The translations under genes were made by a program, and so were the position numbers. From JALYUA01 sp038229875 (GTDB lineage Bacteria; Acidobacteriota; Thermoanaerobaculia; UBA5066; Gp7-AA6): a DNA stretch of 26,461 nucleotides. Every line of letters starts with the position of its first letter. Position 1 is the stretch's first letter. Positions 1 through 7,718 of this stretch are shown one piece after another. Under the pieces are notes generated by a model. The model did not search any database, was not told where the DNA came from, and was given only the letters and a program-made list of their open reading frames with translations. The stretch lies in contig JBBROA010000056.1 in assembly GCA_038229875.1 (NCBI GenBank), forward strand, positions 1-26,461. Direction: 5' to 3'.

Positions 1-765
1 CTCGACATCCACTCGAGCAACAAGGCGCGCGTCGACAGCCCGGCGTGGCACCTCGTGCAGGCGCTCAATACTCTCGTCTTACCGGACGGCAACACTCCCG
101 CGATCGAGGGGTACATGGACCGTGTTCGCCCGCTGTCCGCCGCCGAGAAGGCCATGATCGCGGAGAGCGCGCGGCGGCTCGACGAAGCCTCCCTGAAGAA
201 GCAGCTCGGCGTCACCCGGTGGTCGAGAGACGCGACGTTCCTCGAATCGCTCGAGCGTCTCGCGGGCGAACCCACGGTCAACATCGAGGGGCTCGTGGGT
301 GGATACACCGGGCCGGGCGGCAAGACGATCCTTCCCCACAAGGCCGTCGCGAAGATCGACATGCGTCTTGTGCCCGACATGACCGCCGCTGGCGCGCTCG
401 ACGCGCTGAAGAAGCACCTTGCGAAGAAGGGGTTCGGAGACCTCGACGTCAACATGACGGGCGGCTACGACCCGACTAGCACCCCCGGAAACTCCGCCCT
501 CATCCGCGCCCAGCTTTCCGTGTACAAACGGTCGGGGATCGACCCGATCCTCTGGCCGCGGCTGGCCGGATCGTGGCCCGGATACGTCTTCACCGGAGAG
601 CCGCTGAAGCTTCCCGCCGGCCACTTCGGCATGGGGCACGGCGGCGGCGCGCACGCCCCGGACGAGTACTACGTGATCGAGTCGTCGAACCCGAAGATCC
701 AGGGCTTCGACGGCGCCACGCGGTCCTACATCGAATACCTCGGGGAGCTCGCGGCGACAGCGTAG
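1..765 (+). CDS. M20-family metallopeptidase, C-terminal part (5' end outside window)
   Basis: Open in frame from base 1 to the TAG at 763-765, giving 254 residues with no start in view. The text matches the dimerisation domain and the second half of the catalytic domain of M20 peptidases (ArgE/DapE/carboxypeptidase G2 type), zinc enzymes that hydrolyse peptide or N-acyl bonds. Visible marks are a VDSPAWHLVQAL segment that begins the lid domain, the VAKIDMRLVPDM strand typical of the lid, and near the end GHGGGAHAPDEYY, whose His followed by a PDE triplet is the usual C-terminal metal-ligand motif. The N-terminal metal ligands lie upstream and cannot be checked. A GC-rich hairpin follows the stop. 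Exact substrate cannot be told. Confidence 0.9.
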   Translation, partial: LDIHSSNKARVDSPAWHLVQALNTLVLPDGNTPAIEGYMDRVRPLSAAEKAMIAESARRLDEASLKKQLGVTRWSRDATFLESLERLAGEPTVNIEGLVGGYTGPGGKTILPHKAVAKIDMRLVPDMTAAGALDALKKHLAKKGFGDLDVNMTGGYDPTSTPGNSALIRAQLSVYKRSGIDPILWPRLAGSWPGYVFTGEPLKLPAGHFGMGHGGGAHAPDEYYVIESSNPKIQGFDGATRSYIEYLGELAATA

Positions 766-791
766 AACGGGCGTCAGAAGCGTCCGCATTT

Positions 792-808
792 CGCCCGGGC
801 CCCGGGCG
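792..808 (+). terminator. GC hairpin after the M20 gene, possible terminator
   Basis: Perfect 7-bp stem CGCCCGG / CCGGGCG with a 3-nt loop, 27 bases after the M20 stop. No T-run follows, so as an intrinsic terminator it is weak. It may only be an mRNA 3'-end stabiliser. Confidence 0.3.
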
Positions 809-850
809 TTCGCGCCGGTTCCACCGTGGAGCGCTGAAGAGGGTTTATCG

Positions 851-1378
851 ATGCGAATTAGAAAAAGCGAGCCGGCGGATTTGCCAGGAATTCTGGCGGT
901 CGTCAACGACGCGGCTCGGGCGTATCGAGGAGTGATACCGACGGATCAGTGGCACGAGCCTTACATGCCGGAGGACCAGTTATCGAAAGACATCGCCCAG
1001 GGCGTCATTTTCTGGACGGCCGAGGACGAAGGCGGCCTCTCAGGCGTGATGGGAATCCAGGACAAAGGACCCGTCGCGCTGGTGCGCCACGCGTACGTCG
1101 CTCCGACTGCACAGAGAACCGGCGTCGGAACCCGTCTCCTGCGCCACATCACGAGCCTCGCGGAGAAACCGATCCTCATTGGAACGTGGGCGAACGCTTC
1201 CTGGGCGATCGCGTTCTATCAACGGAACGGATTCACTCTCCTGCCGGACGTCCAGAAGGAGCGCCTGCTCCGGACCTACTGGTCGATCCCGGAGAGGCAG
1301 GTGGAGACCTCCGTCGTCCTGGCCGATGGACGATGGATGATGGATGGAATCGCAGCGGCCGAAAAACGAATGACCTGA
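851..1378 (+). CDS. GNAT-family N-acetyltransferase
   Basis: A 175-residue cytosolic GNAT acetyltransferase, predicted to move an acetyl group from acetyl-CoA to an unidentified amine. The acetyl-CoA pyrophosphate-binding motif A is clear: HAYVAPTAQRTGVGTRLL at about residues 83-100, containing the Q-x-x-G-x-G signature. It is followed by the GTWANASWAIAFYQRNGF segment of motif B. The ATG at 851 has a purine-rich AGAGGG upstream. The last ~20 residues (from about ADGRW) are encoded partly by a 7-bp tandem repeat at 1326-1346, and I infer that this tail is not part of the conserved fold. The gene is convergent with the SDR gene, with a 51-bp gap holding a GGCGGCGCCGCC self-complementary stretch. 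Confidence 0.9.
   Translation: MRIRKSEPADLPGILAVVNDAARAYRGVIPTDQWHEPYMPEDQLSKDIAQGVIFWTAEDEGGLSGVMGIQDKGPVALVRHAYVAPTAQRTGVGTRLLRHITSLAEKPILIGTWANASWAIAFYQRNGFTLLPDVQKERLLRTYWSIPERQVETSVVLADGRWMMDGIAAAEKRMT
1326..1346 (+). repeat. Heptanucleotide tandem repeat, 3 copies (ATGGACG/ATGGATG)
   Basis: Three in-phase heptamers, ATGGACG, ATGGATG, ATGGATG, inside the 3' end of the GNAT gene. The same heptamer type (TGGACA) occurs in the opposite orientation at 2194-2214, on the other side of the SDR gene. Confidence 0.75.
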
Positions 1379-1429
1379 TCGCTGCCTGCGTCTCCGTCGC
1401 GGCGGCGCCGCCCGGCGGAACCTCGGTCT

Positions 1430-2158
1430 TCAACTGTTCATCTGACGAAAGATTCCGTCGAGCTCCTCTCGCGTCGCCCGGCTGGCCTTCTGCGAAAAAC
1501 CGTACGCGATCTCCCGTTCGCCCCGCGCGATTCCCTCCATTACGGAATCGACGAAATCCGACACGGGCACGCCGAAGGTGTGGAGCCCCGGGCCGCCGAG
1601 GTCCGTGTCGACCGCCGGTGGCACCAGCTCGACGACTTCGATCGCCTCTCCGAGCTGGCGACGCAGCGACAGAGTGAACGAGTGCAGTGCCGCTTTCGTC
1701 GCGCTGTAGACGGGCACGCGGGCCAGGGGCGAAAACGAGAGGCCCGAGGTCACATTGACGATTGCCGGATCGGACTGCCCCTTCAGGTGGGGGACAAACA
1801 GCATCGCCAGATGAACGGGCGCCTCGAAGTTGATCGCGATCTCTTCGGCGGTTCCCGGCCACTCCTCCGGCGCGTCGAGGCGAAACGAGCGCTGGATTCC
1901 GGCATTGTTCACCAGGACATTCAGCTGCGGGAACTCCCGGACGGCCCACTGGAAGAGAGAGATCCGCTCGGACTCGCGCGCGAGGTCGCAGACGCGAATG
2001 GCGAGCTCCGGATGCGCGGCCTGGGCGCCGCGCAGCTTTTCCTCTTTGCGGCCGCAGACGATGACGCGGCTTCCGGCTCCGAGAAATCGTTCCGCGAGCG
2101 CGTATCCGATTCCCGACGCTCCTCCGGTTACGAGTACGGTGCTCGACTCGAGCTTCAT
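1430..2158 (-). CDS. Short-chain dehydrogenase/reductase (classical SDR)
   Basis: A 242-residue NAD(P)-dependent oxidoreductase of the classical SDR family. It has the cofactor motif TGGASGIG at residues 11-18, the structural NNAG at 84-87, the catalytic Ser in VTSG (about 138), and the catalytic pair Y151-x-x-x-K155 in VYSATKAALHSF. All catalytic residues are present, so it should be active; the substrate is not identifiable. I chose the ATG at 2158 over one 24 bases upstream because GAGGAG lies 6-7 bases before it and the Rossmann strand starts at once. The gene is divergent from PilZ (185-bp gap) and convergent with GNAT. Short inverted heptamer repeats lie on both sides of it. Confidence 0.93.
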   Translation of the reverse strand: MKLESSTVLVTGGASGIGYALAERFLGAGSRVIVCGRKEEKLRGAQAAHPELAIRVCDLARESERISLFQWAVREFPQLNVLVNNAGIQRSFRLDAPEEWPGTAEEIAINFEAPVHLAMLFVPHLKGQSDPAIVNVTSGLSFSPLARVPVYSATKAALHSFTLSLRRQLGEAIEVVELVPPAVDTDLGGPGLHTFGVPVSDFVDSVMEGIARGEREIAYGFSQKASRATREELDGIFRQMNS

Positions 2159-2193
2159 GGGCGATCTCCTCGGAAGGATCAAACTCGAATCGC

Positions 2194-2214
2194 GTTCCGT
2201 TGTCCATTGTCCAC
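2194..2214 (-). repeat. Heptanucleotide tandem repeat, 2-3 copies (TGGACAA on minus strand)
   Basis: On the plus strand the units read GTTCCGT, TGTCCAT, TGTCCAC, so the minus strand reads GTGGACA, ATGGACA and then a degenerate copy. It lies 36-56 bases upstream of the SDR start, and its sequence is close to the array at 1326-1346 but inverted. Confidence 0.65.
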
Positions 2215-2343
2215 CGCCCGATCAGCAAGACTCCGGCGGCCTCGCCACCATCCGTCGCTCCGAGCTCCTGGGAAACGGCCAGGCGATCCCCGGGCTACCC
2301 GTGGCGGGCAGCTTTCCGGCCGCTCTCGGGTTAAGGTACGGCA

Positions 2344-3264
2344 ATGAAACGACTGGTCGAGCTGACGGTCGCCGATCTGGCGGCGACGGCCGTCTGGCGT
2401 TACGAAGGCGGCACCGGGGACGAGGCGGTCGTCGCCCCGGCGGAGCGCACATCTCTGTCGATCAGCGACGACGAGGTTTTCCTGGCACGAACGGAATTCA
2501 CGCTTCCCGACGGGAGCCGGCATCCGGGCTTCTGCTTCCCCGTCGACGACACCGGCGTCGACTACCTCCAGCCGGTCATCGTGACGGAGGCGGGCCAGGT
2601 CCGGTTCTGGTTGGAAGGGCCCGTCTCGCCGGAGGCGCTCGCGGGACAGTGGGCCTATCTCGGCCGCGGCGTCGAAGAGGTTTTTCCTGTCAGTTTCCGC
2701 TGTCTCGTGCCGGTCGACGACCGGACGGTCGCGGGCGTCATCTCTCAGGTGGAGCATTCTCCGGACGTCGCCGCGTCCCCCGGTCCGCCCGGCGCGCCGG
2801 GTTCCGACGCCGGCGAGGACGAGGCCGACTCCCAGAAAGGGACGTCGACGGGAATGAGGCGCGCGAACGGATCCTTCCTCCTCGCGCGGCCGGTCCGCGC
2901 CCGGCAGTCTCCGAAGGCCCCCGAACCGGGAGAGAAACGAAGAGGGCCGCGCCACCCCGTCGAGATGACCGTCGATTTCTCCCACGACTCGTCGCAGGGG
3001 ACCGGCGTCATCTCGAACATGTCGCGGGGGGGAATGTTCGTGCGCAGCCCGCGCGTGCCGAACACCGGGCCCCAGCTCCGGCTGACCGTCCACCTGCCGG
3101 ACGGCCGCACCCTCCTGCTGAAAGGGAAGGTCGTTCGAAGCGCCGCCGCCGCGGAGCCCTCGCCGAACATGCCGGGCTCGGGTTTCGGCATCCGGCTGGC
3201 CGCGGATTCGCCCGACTACGCGAAATTTCTCTCCCAGCTCCAGAACAAGCCGCACAAAAACTAG
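2344..3264 (+). CDS. PilZ-domain protein (predicted cyclic-di-GMP effector)
   Basis: A 306-residue soluble protein. Residues 1 to ~125 form a compact beta-rich region I do not recognise. Residues ~130-197 are a Pro/Gly/Arg-rich linker. Residues ~198-300 are a PilZ domain. Its two c-di-GMP contacts are visible: an arginine-rich KRRGPRHPV at the domain start (RxxxR-like) and N225-M-S-R-G-G230, the D/N-x-S-x-x-G motif. PilZ domains sense c-di-GMP and alter motility, exopolysaccharide or secretion. No pilus, flagellar or polysaccharide gene is adjacent, so the target is unknown. The start has AAGG about 7 bases upstream. Confidence 0.85.
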   Translation: MKRLVELTVADLAATAVWRYEGGTGDEAVVAPAERTSLSISDDEVFLARTEFTLPDGSRHPGFCFPVDDTGVDYLQPVIVTEAGQVRFWLEGPVSPEALAGQWAYLGRGVEEVFPVSFRCLVPVDDRTVAGVISQVEHSPDVAASPGPPGAPGSDAGEDEADSQKGTSTGMRRANGSFLLARPVRARQSPKAPEPGEKRRGPRHPVEMTVDFSHDSSQGTGVISNMSRGGMFVRSPRVPNTGPQLRLTVHLPDGRTLLLKGKVVRSAAAAEPSPNMPGSGFGIRLAADSPDYAKFLSQLQNKPHKN

Positions 3265-3329
3265 CGCCGAAGCGTCCGGCCGACGCCGGCACTCCCGCAC
3301 GATCCCGAACGCGGGGCCGCCCTGGTCCC

Positions 3330-3371
3330 GATCTCGATGCCGACGCTGATGCCGATGCTGATCCGGATGCT
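3330..3371 (+). repeat. Hexanucleotide tandem repeat (GATGCC/GATGCT), 7 copies
   Basis: Seven consecutive hexamers beginning GAT or GAC (GATCTC, GATGCC, GACGCT, GATGCC, GATGCT, GATCCG, GATGCT). They fill most of the 121-bp gap between PilZ and the M3 peptidase and end 14 bases before the peptidase ATG. Non-coding as I read it. Confidence 0.8.
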
Positions 3372-3385
3372 GATAAAAAGGCGGG

Positions 3386-5545
3386 ATGAGATTGAGAACG
3401 CTTCTCTCCTCCGTACCCCTCGTGCTTCTGTGCCTGCCCGGGCGGCCTGACCTGATCGCGCAAGCGGGTCCCGCTCCCTCGCCCTCCGCGGCGGCTTCGG
3501 CGAGGCCGAACCCGCTGTTGGCCGCGAGTCCACTCCCCTACCAGGCGCCACCCTTCGACCGGATTGAGGAGAGCGACTACGCCCCCGCGATCGAAGAGGG
3601 GATGAAGCGCCAGATCGCGGAAATCGAGACGATCGCCAACAACCCCGAGTCGCCGACGTTCGGGAACACTCTCGAGGCGATGGAGCGCTCGGGCGAGCTC
3701 TTGACGCGAGCCTCGAAGATCTTCTTCAACCTGACCCAGTCGAACACCACCGAGACGATGCAGAAGATCAAGGGCGAGGAGGCGCCGAAGCTCGCCGCGC
3801 ACCAGGACACGATCTACCTCAACTCGAAGCTGTTCGCGAGGGTGAAGGCGATCTACGGCCAGCGGGCTCTCTTGAAGCTCGATCCCCAGTCGCACTTTCT
3901 GGTCGAGCGGTACTACGTGAATTTCGTGCGGGCGGGCGCGCAGCTATCGGAAGCCGACAAAGAGATGCTTCGGGCGCTCAATCAGGAAGAAGCCAGGCTC
4001 ACGACGGATTTCACCGACAGGCTGCTCGCCGACACCAATGCGTCCGCCGTCGTCATCGACAGCCGCGCGGAACTCGAGGGCCTGAGCGAGGGCGACATTG
4101 CCGCCGCGGCGGACCGGGCGAAGGAGCGCGGCTTGACGGGCAAATGGGTCCTGACCCTGCAGAACACCACATCGCAGCCGGTGTTGACGACGCTCGCGAA
4201 CCGGGCCATGCGCGCGCGGGTCTTCGAGGCCTCCGTGCAGCGCGGGAAACACGGCGGACAGAACGACACGAAAGCGCTGATCGCGCGGCTCGCTCAGCTG
4301 CGGGCGCAGCATGCGAAGCTGCTCGGGTATCCGACCTACGCGGCCTACGTGCTGGACGATCAGATGGCGAAGACCCCTCAGACGGCCGAGAAGCTGATGA
4401 CTGACCTCGCGGTGGCCGCTACGGCAAAGGCGCGGGACGAAACCGCGCGCATGCAGAAACTGATCGATGAGAAGAAAGGCGGATTCCAACTCTCCGCCTC
4501 CGACTGGCAGTTTTACTCGGAGAAGGTGCGCAAAGCGGAGTACGACCTCGACGAGGCGTCGGTCCGCCCGTATTTCGCGCTCGACCGGGTTCTGCAGGAT
4601 GGCGTCTTCTTCGCCGCCAACAAGCTGTACGGAATCACGTTCAGGGAGCGGAAGGACATTCCGGTGTATCACCCGGACGTCCGGGTCTTCGAGGTGTTCG
4701 ACGCAAACGGCAAGTCGATGGCGATCTACTACGGCGACTATTTCTCGCGCGCAAACAAGAGCGGGGGCGCGTGGATGGATTCGTTCGTTGATCAGAGCGA
4801 GCTGATCGGAACGAAGCCGGTCGTTTTCAACGTGACGAACTTCACGAAACCGTCCGCCGGCCAGCCGGCGCTCCTGACCTTCGAGAATGTCACGACGCTT
4901 TTTCACGAGTTCGGGCACGCCCTTCACGGCATGTTTTCCAGTATCCGGTATCCAACTCTCGGAAGCGTCCCGCGGGACTTCGTCGAGTTCCCGTCACAGT
5001 TCAACGAGCACTGGGCGCTCGAGCCCTCGGTCTTCGCGCACTACGCGAAGAACCATCAGACGGGCCAGCCGATGCCTTCCGCGCTCGTCGAGAAGATCAG
5101 GAAGGCCCGGAAATTCAACCAGGGCTACAAGACGACGGAGTACCTGGCGGCCGCCCTCGTCGACATGGCCTGGCACAACCTGACGCCCGACGCGCCGCTG
5201 CAGGACGTGAACGCCTTCGAGAGCTCGGCGCTGAAGCGGTTTCAAGTCGACCTGCCCGCGGTTCCGCCGCGTTACGAGAGCACGTATTTCGCGCACATCT
5301 GGGGCGGCGGCTACTCCGCCGGCTATTACGCCTATCTGTGGAGCGAAGTCCTCGATGACGACGCGTACTACTGGTTCAAGGAGCATGGCGGCATGACCCG
5401 CGCGAACGGTCAGCGCTTCCGCGACATGATCCTGTCCCGTGGCGGCACATCGGAGGCAGCCGCGCTCTACCGCGCCTTCCGGGGCCGCGACCCGAAGGTG
5501 GAGCCCCTGATCGAAGAGCGCGGATTGATGCCGTCACGAAAGTGA
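3386..5545 (+). CDS. Exported M3-family metallopeptidase (peptidyl-dipeptidase Dcp-like)
   Basis: A 719-residue zinc peptidase of the thimet oligopeptidase/Dcp family, which cleaves short peptides. The zinc site is intact: H507-E508-F-G-H511, with the third ligand E534 in PRDFVEFPSQ. The loop between H511 and E534 is two residues shorter than I recall for E. coli Dcp. The first ~27 residues (basic MRLRT, then a hydrophobic stretch ending near AQA) look like a signal peptide, followed by an Ala/Pro/Ser-rich linker to ~50, so the enzyme is probably periplasmic. The ATG at 3386 has only a weak GGCGGG upstream, directly after a hexamer repeat. The stop TGA lies inside the first unit of a 24-bp repeat that carries the next gene's ribosome-binding site. 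Confidence 0.95.
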   Translation: MRLRTLLSSVPLVLLCLPGRPDLIAQAGPAPSPSAAASARPNPLLAASPLPYQAPPFDRIEESDYAPAIEEGMKRQIAEIETIANNPESPTFGNTLEAMERSGELLTRASKIFFNLTQSNTTETMQKIKGEEAPKLAAHQDTIYLNSKLFARVKAIYGQRALLKLDPQSHFLVERYYVNFVRAGAQLSEADKEMLRALNQEEARLTTDFTDRLLADTNASAVVIDSRAELEGLSEGDIAAAADRAKERGLTGKWVLTLQNTTSQPVLTTLANRAMRARVFEASVQRGKHGGQNDTKALIARLAQLRAQHAKLLGYPTYAAYVLDDQMAKTPQTAEKLMTDLAVAATAKARDETARMQKLIDEKKGGFQLSASDWQFYSEKVRKAEYDLDEASVRPYFALDRVLQDGVFFAANKLYGITFRERKDIPVYHPDVRVFEVFDANGKSMAIYYGDYFSRANKSGGAWMDSFVDQSELIGTKPVVFNVTNFTKPSAGQPALLTFENVTTLFHEFGHALHGMFSSIRYPTLGSVPRDFVEFPSQFNEHWALEPSVFAHYAKNHQTGQPMPSALVEKIRKARKFNQGYKTTEYLAAALVDMAWHNLTPDAPLQDVNAFESSALKRFQVDLPAVPPRYESTYFAHIWGGGYSAGYYAYLWSEVLDDDAYYWFKEHGGMTRANGQRFRDMILSRGGTSEAAALYRAFRGRDPKVEPLIEERGLMPSRK

Positions 5546-5606
5546 CGGCGAGAGGAGTCGCGAAAGTGACGGCGAGAGAAGTGCCGAAAGTGACGGCGAA
5601 AGGAGT
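5535..5606 (+). repeat. Triplicated 24-bp repeat carrying ribosome-binding-like sequence
   Basis: Three direct copies (5535-5558, 5559-5582, 5583-5606) share the core CGAAAGTGACGGCG followed by AGAGGAGT, AGAGAAGT or AAAGGAGT. Unit 1 contains the M3 stop codon. Unit 3 supplies the AGGAG 5 bases before the next ATG (5611). Units 1 and 3 keep a good Shine-Dalgarno core; unit 2 (AGAGAAGT) is weaker. Confidence 0.92.
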
Positions 5607-5610
5607 CCCG

Positions 5611-6057
5611 ATGCGCCTGTTTCCCGTTTCCGCCCTTCTCGTTCTTCTCGCGCTTCCCGCGACGGCGCGTCCCGCGGAGGACGCCGCCGCGAAGGTGGAG
5701 GCCCTGGAAAAAGAGCTCGTCGGAGCCATCGCGCGAACCGACCTCGCAACGTACGACCGCATCGTCGCGGACGACTACGTCGCGATCGAAGCGTCGGGCA
5801 AGGAGAACCTGAAGCGCGACATCATCGCGGCGTACCGCGCCGGCACCCGCGGGTACACCGGCCTGGAGATTTTCGACGTGCGTTCCAGGGTCTTCGGGGA
5901 CACGGCCATCGTCGGCGCCCGCACGAAGGGATTCCGCCGCGAAAGCGGCCGCGACATTCCAAACAACGTCCACTACATCCGGGTGTACGCACGCCGTGAC
6001 GGACGCTGGCGGGCCGTCGCTCAGAAGTCCTCGCCCGTCCCCGACGCGACGCCTTAA
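5611..6057 (+). CDS. Exported NTF2-like (SnoaL/DUF4440-type) protein
   Basis: A 148-residue protein. Residues 1-22 (MRLFPVSALLVLLALPATA) form a clear Sec signal peptide. The rest fits the NTF2-like/DUF4440 fold: a helix with EKELVGAIARTDLATYDRIVAD, then strands ending in the typical NVHYIRVYARRDGRWRAVAQ. Such domains bind small ligands or catalyse simple reactions; no function can be assigned. The ATG at 5611 is preferred to an in-frame GTG at 5542 because it has AGGAG at 5601-5605 and begins the signal peptide. It follows the M3 gene by 65 bp in the same direction and may be cotranscribed. Its stop overlaps the convergent gene's stop by 4 bp (TTAA). Confidence 0.8.
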   Translation: MRLFPVSALLVLLALPATARPAEDAAAKVEALEKELVGAIARTDLATYDRIVADDYVAIEASGKENLKRDIIAAYRAGTRGYTGLEIFDVRSRVFGDTAIVGARTKGFRRESGRDIPNNVHYIRVYARRDGRWRAVAQKSSPVPDATP

Positions 6058-6656
6058 ACGCCGCCGCCCGCAGGTCCGGCGACCGGCGCCGCTCTCGACG
6101 CGGGCGGCAGGAATTCCAGTCCGATGACTGGGTGCAGCTCGAGCCCGTTGTTGCGCCGCCGGTGGCGGTGGTAGTCGAAGAACCCGACTCCCGTCACCGA
6201 GACGAGCTCCCCGCGGGCGGGCAGGTGGCCGCGAACCGACTCGCGAGCCGCGGCGAACTGACTCTGGAAGCCGCTTCCCATCGAGAAGAGCGGAAGAGGA
6301 ATTTCCGCGATGAGGGCCCGGGAGGGGTCAGCGGGATCAGCGAGCACGAGATGCATGTCGCCCTCGGCGCCGTCGAACACCCGAATCAGGCGAGCGCGAA
6401 CCCGATACACGGTCGTCTCCTGCGGGGCCATGCGGGCCCTCCCGCGGAAGGCCGAGTCCGGCGGACGCGCAACTCGCGTGAGAGCGGCAACGGTCGTATC
6501 GACGGGCGTGATCCGCACCAGGGACCGGTCCGGGTCCCGGAACGTCTTGACGGGCCAGCGCATCAGGCCGACGTCGATGAAACCACCGGCCACCAGAAGG
6601 ACGAAGCCGCCCGAAAGCACCAGCAGGGCGACGAGCGTCAGTCGCCAGCGCGTCAC
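6054..6656 (-). CDS. Conserved hypothetical membrane-anchored or exported protein
   Basis: A 200-residue protein starting with GTG at 6656. One hydrophobic segment at about residues 7-27 is an uncleaved anchor or signal peptide, so the bulk is extracytoplasmic. The core reads as small beta-strands with RVRARLIRVFDGAEGDMHLVLAD and, near the end, VTGVGFFDYHRHRRRNNGLELHPVIGLEF. The VTGVGFFD and ELHPV pair recurs in uncharacterised secreted proteins I have seen and suggests an OB-fold-like domain; this is from memory and unproven. A Pro/Ala/Gly tail follows. No convincing Shine-Dalgarno precedes the GTG. It is convergent with the NTF2-like gene. Confidence 0.72.
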   Translation of the reverse strand: MTRWRLTLVALLVLSGGFVLLVAGGFIDVGLMRWPVKTFRDPDRSLVRITPVDTTVAALTRVARPPDSAFRGRARMAPQETTVYRVRARLIRVFDGAEGDMHLVLADPADPSRALIAEIPLPLFSMGSGFQSQFAAARESVRGHLPARGELVSVTGVGFFDYHRHRRRNNGLELHPVIGLEFLPPASRAAPVAGPAGGGV

Positions 6657-7012
6657 GTTCGCTCGCTGCAGGAACGGTCACGATCTCGACCGGGCCGCAG
6701 CTCTTCCCCCTCGCCCCGCGCGCAGGGAGAACACGGGGGTGAGGGGCGTAGAAGCAGAAAGCAGAGCCCGTGAATGTACAAGCTCACTCCTCCGAACATC
6801 GCAACCGATCGAACCGCGCTTCAATCGGGAAGTGTATGAGCTGTCCGCTCCTTCTCGCTCCCTCCGGAGCCGGAGGAGGCGTCGCAGACACGCGATCTGA
6901 TTTACGTCGACGTCGAACCGGCATACGATTCGCTTCGGCGGGATCCGCGCTCTGCGGCGATCCTCCGCCGGATCGGGTTTCCAGGTTGAGAGCGCCGTCG
7001 GAAGGAGAGGTC
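6657..7012. other. Intergenic region, 356 bp, divergent promoters
   Basis: I see no convincing gene here. It holds a REP-like palindrome (6707-6746) and a small hairpin CCTCCG-GAGC-CGGAGG (6861-6876). A weak sigma-70-like pair, TTTACG (6901-6906) and TACGAT (6924-6929), has 17-bp spacing and lies 84 bp before the next ATG. The promoter call is weak (4 of 6 bases in each box). Confidence 0.5.
6707..6746. repeat. REP-like intergenic palindrome, copy 1
   Basis: The arms CCCCTCGCCCC (6707-6717) and GGGGTGAGGGG (6736-6746) pair over 11 positions with one G-U. The loop contains GCGCGCAGGG. Same family as 10425-10464 and 15792-15823. Confidence 0.7.
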
Positions 7013-7630
7013 ATGAAGGTCATCGTGGTGGGCGCGACGGGAACGATCGGGAGCGAAATCGCGCCGGCCCTCGACTCGCGGCATGAAGTCGTCCGCGTCG
7101 GCCACAGCCGCGGGGAATTTCAAGTCGATCTCGAGAACGCGGAGTCGATCCAGGACCTCTACCGGGCTGTCGGTCCTTTCGACGCCCTCGTGTCGGCGGC
7201 CGGCCAGGCTCGGTTTGCGCCGCTCGAGGCCCTCACCGAAGAGGATTTCCGATTCAGCCTCGGACACAAGCTCATGGGACAGGTCGACCTCGTGCGGATC
7301 GGGCTCGCGACGATCCGGGATCGCGGGTCCTTCACCCTGACGAGCGGCGTACTGGCCTCCGAGCCCGTCCCGGGAGGCACCGCGATCAGCGTCGTGAACG
7401 CCGGGGTAGAAGCCTTCGCTCGCGCGGCTGCGCTCGAGCTGCCTCGGGGTGTTCGGATCAACGTGGTCAGTCCGCCGTGGGTCTGCGAGACCCTCGCCGC
7501 GATGGGACGCGATCCCGCCGACGGCATGCCCGCCAAAGAGGTCGCGAAGGCCTACGTGCGGTCCGTCGAAGGCGGAGGGTCGGGCGAAGTCTTCGATGCC
7601 CGGAAGTTCGGGTCGCCCGCCGGGAGATGA
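7013..7630 (+). CDS. Rossmann-fold short-chain dehydrogenase-like protein lacking the catalytic Tyr/Lys
   Basis: A 205-residue protein with a clean N-terminal dinucleotide-binding motif, VVGATGTIG at residues 5-13, and SDR landmarks SAAG (61-64) and LTSG (109-112). Where classical SDRs carry Y-x-x-x-K, this one reads A-I-S-V-V-N-A, so the Tyr becomes I125 and the Lys N129. I recall a family of ~200-residue 'short chain dehydrogenases' with this same substitution, so it is a family trait rather than local decay. A binding or scaffolding role, or a different catalytic mechanism, is possible. The start at 7013 is fixed by GGAGAGG 3-9 bases upstream. It is followed by a 233-bp gap rich in heptamer repeats. 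Confidence 0.87.
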   Translation: MKVIVVGATGTIGSEIAPALDSRHEVVRVGHSRGEFQVDLENAESIQDLYRAVGPFDALVSAAGQARFAPLEALTEEDFRFSLGHKLMGQVDLVRIGLATIRDRGSFTLTSGVLASEPVPGGTAISVVNAGVEAFARAAALELPRGVRINVVSPPWVCETLAAMGRDPADGMPAKEVAKAYVRSVEGGGSGEVFDARKFGSPAGR

Positions 7631-7635
7631 GACGG

Positions 7636-7663
7636 GTGAGGCGTGAGGGGTCAGGGGTCAGGG
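7636..7663 (+). repeat. Heptanucleotide tandem repeat, 4 copies (GTGAGGG/GTCAGGG)
   Basis: Four in-phase units, GTGAGGC, GTGAGGG, GTCAGGG, GTCAGGG, begin 6 bases after the stop of the preceding gene. Confidence 0.85.
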
Positions 7664-7718
7664 CCGGCGATAACCCAAACCAGAAGTGGTCCTTTGAGCT
7701 CCCCCGGCATCCCCTACC

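Noticed and set aside
1830..3389. A 519-codon plus-strand frame covering the SDR and PilZ region, ending in a DADADAD tail
   Set aside because: The tail is the GAT hexamer repeat and the rest is Arg-rich shadow of the SDR (antisense) and PilZ genes.
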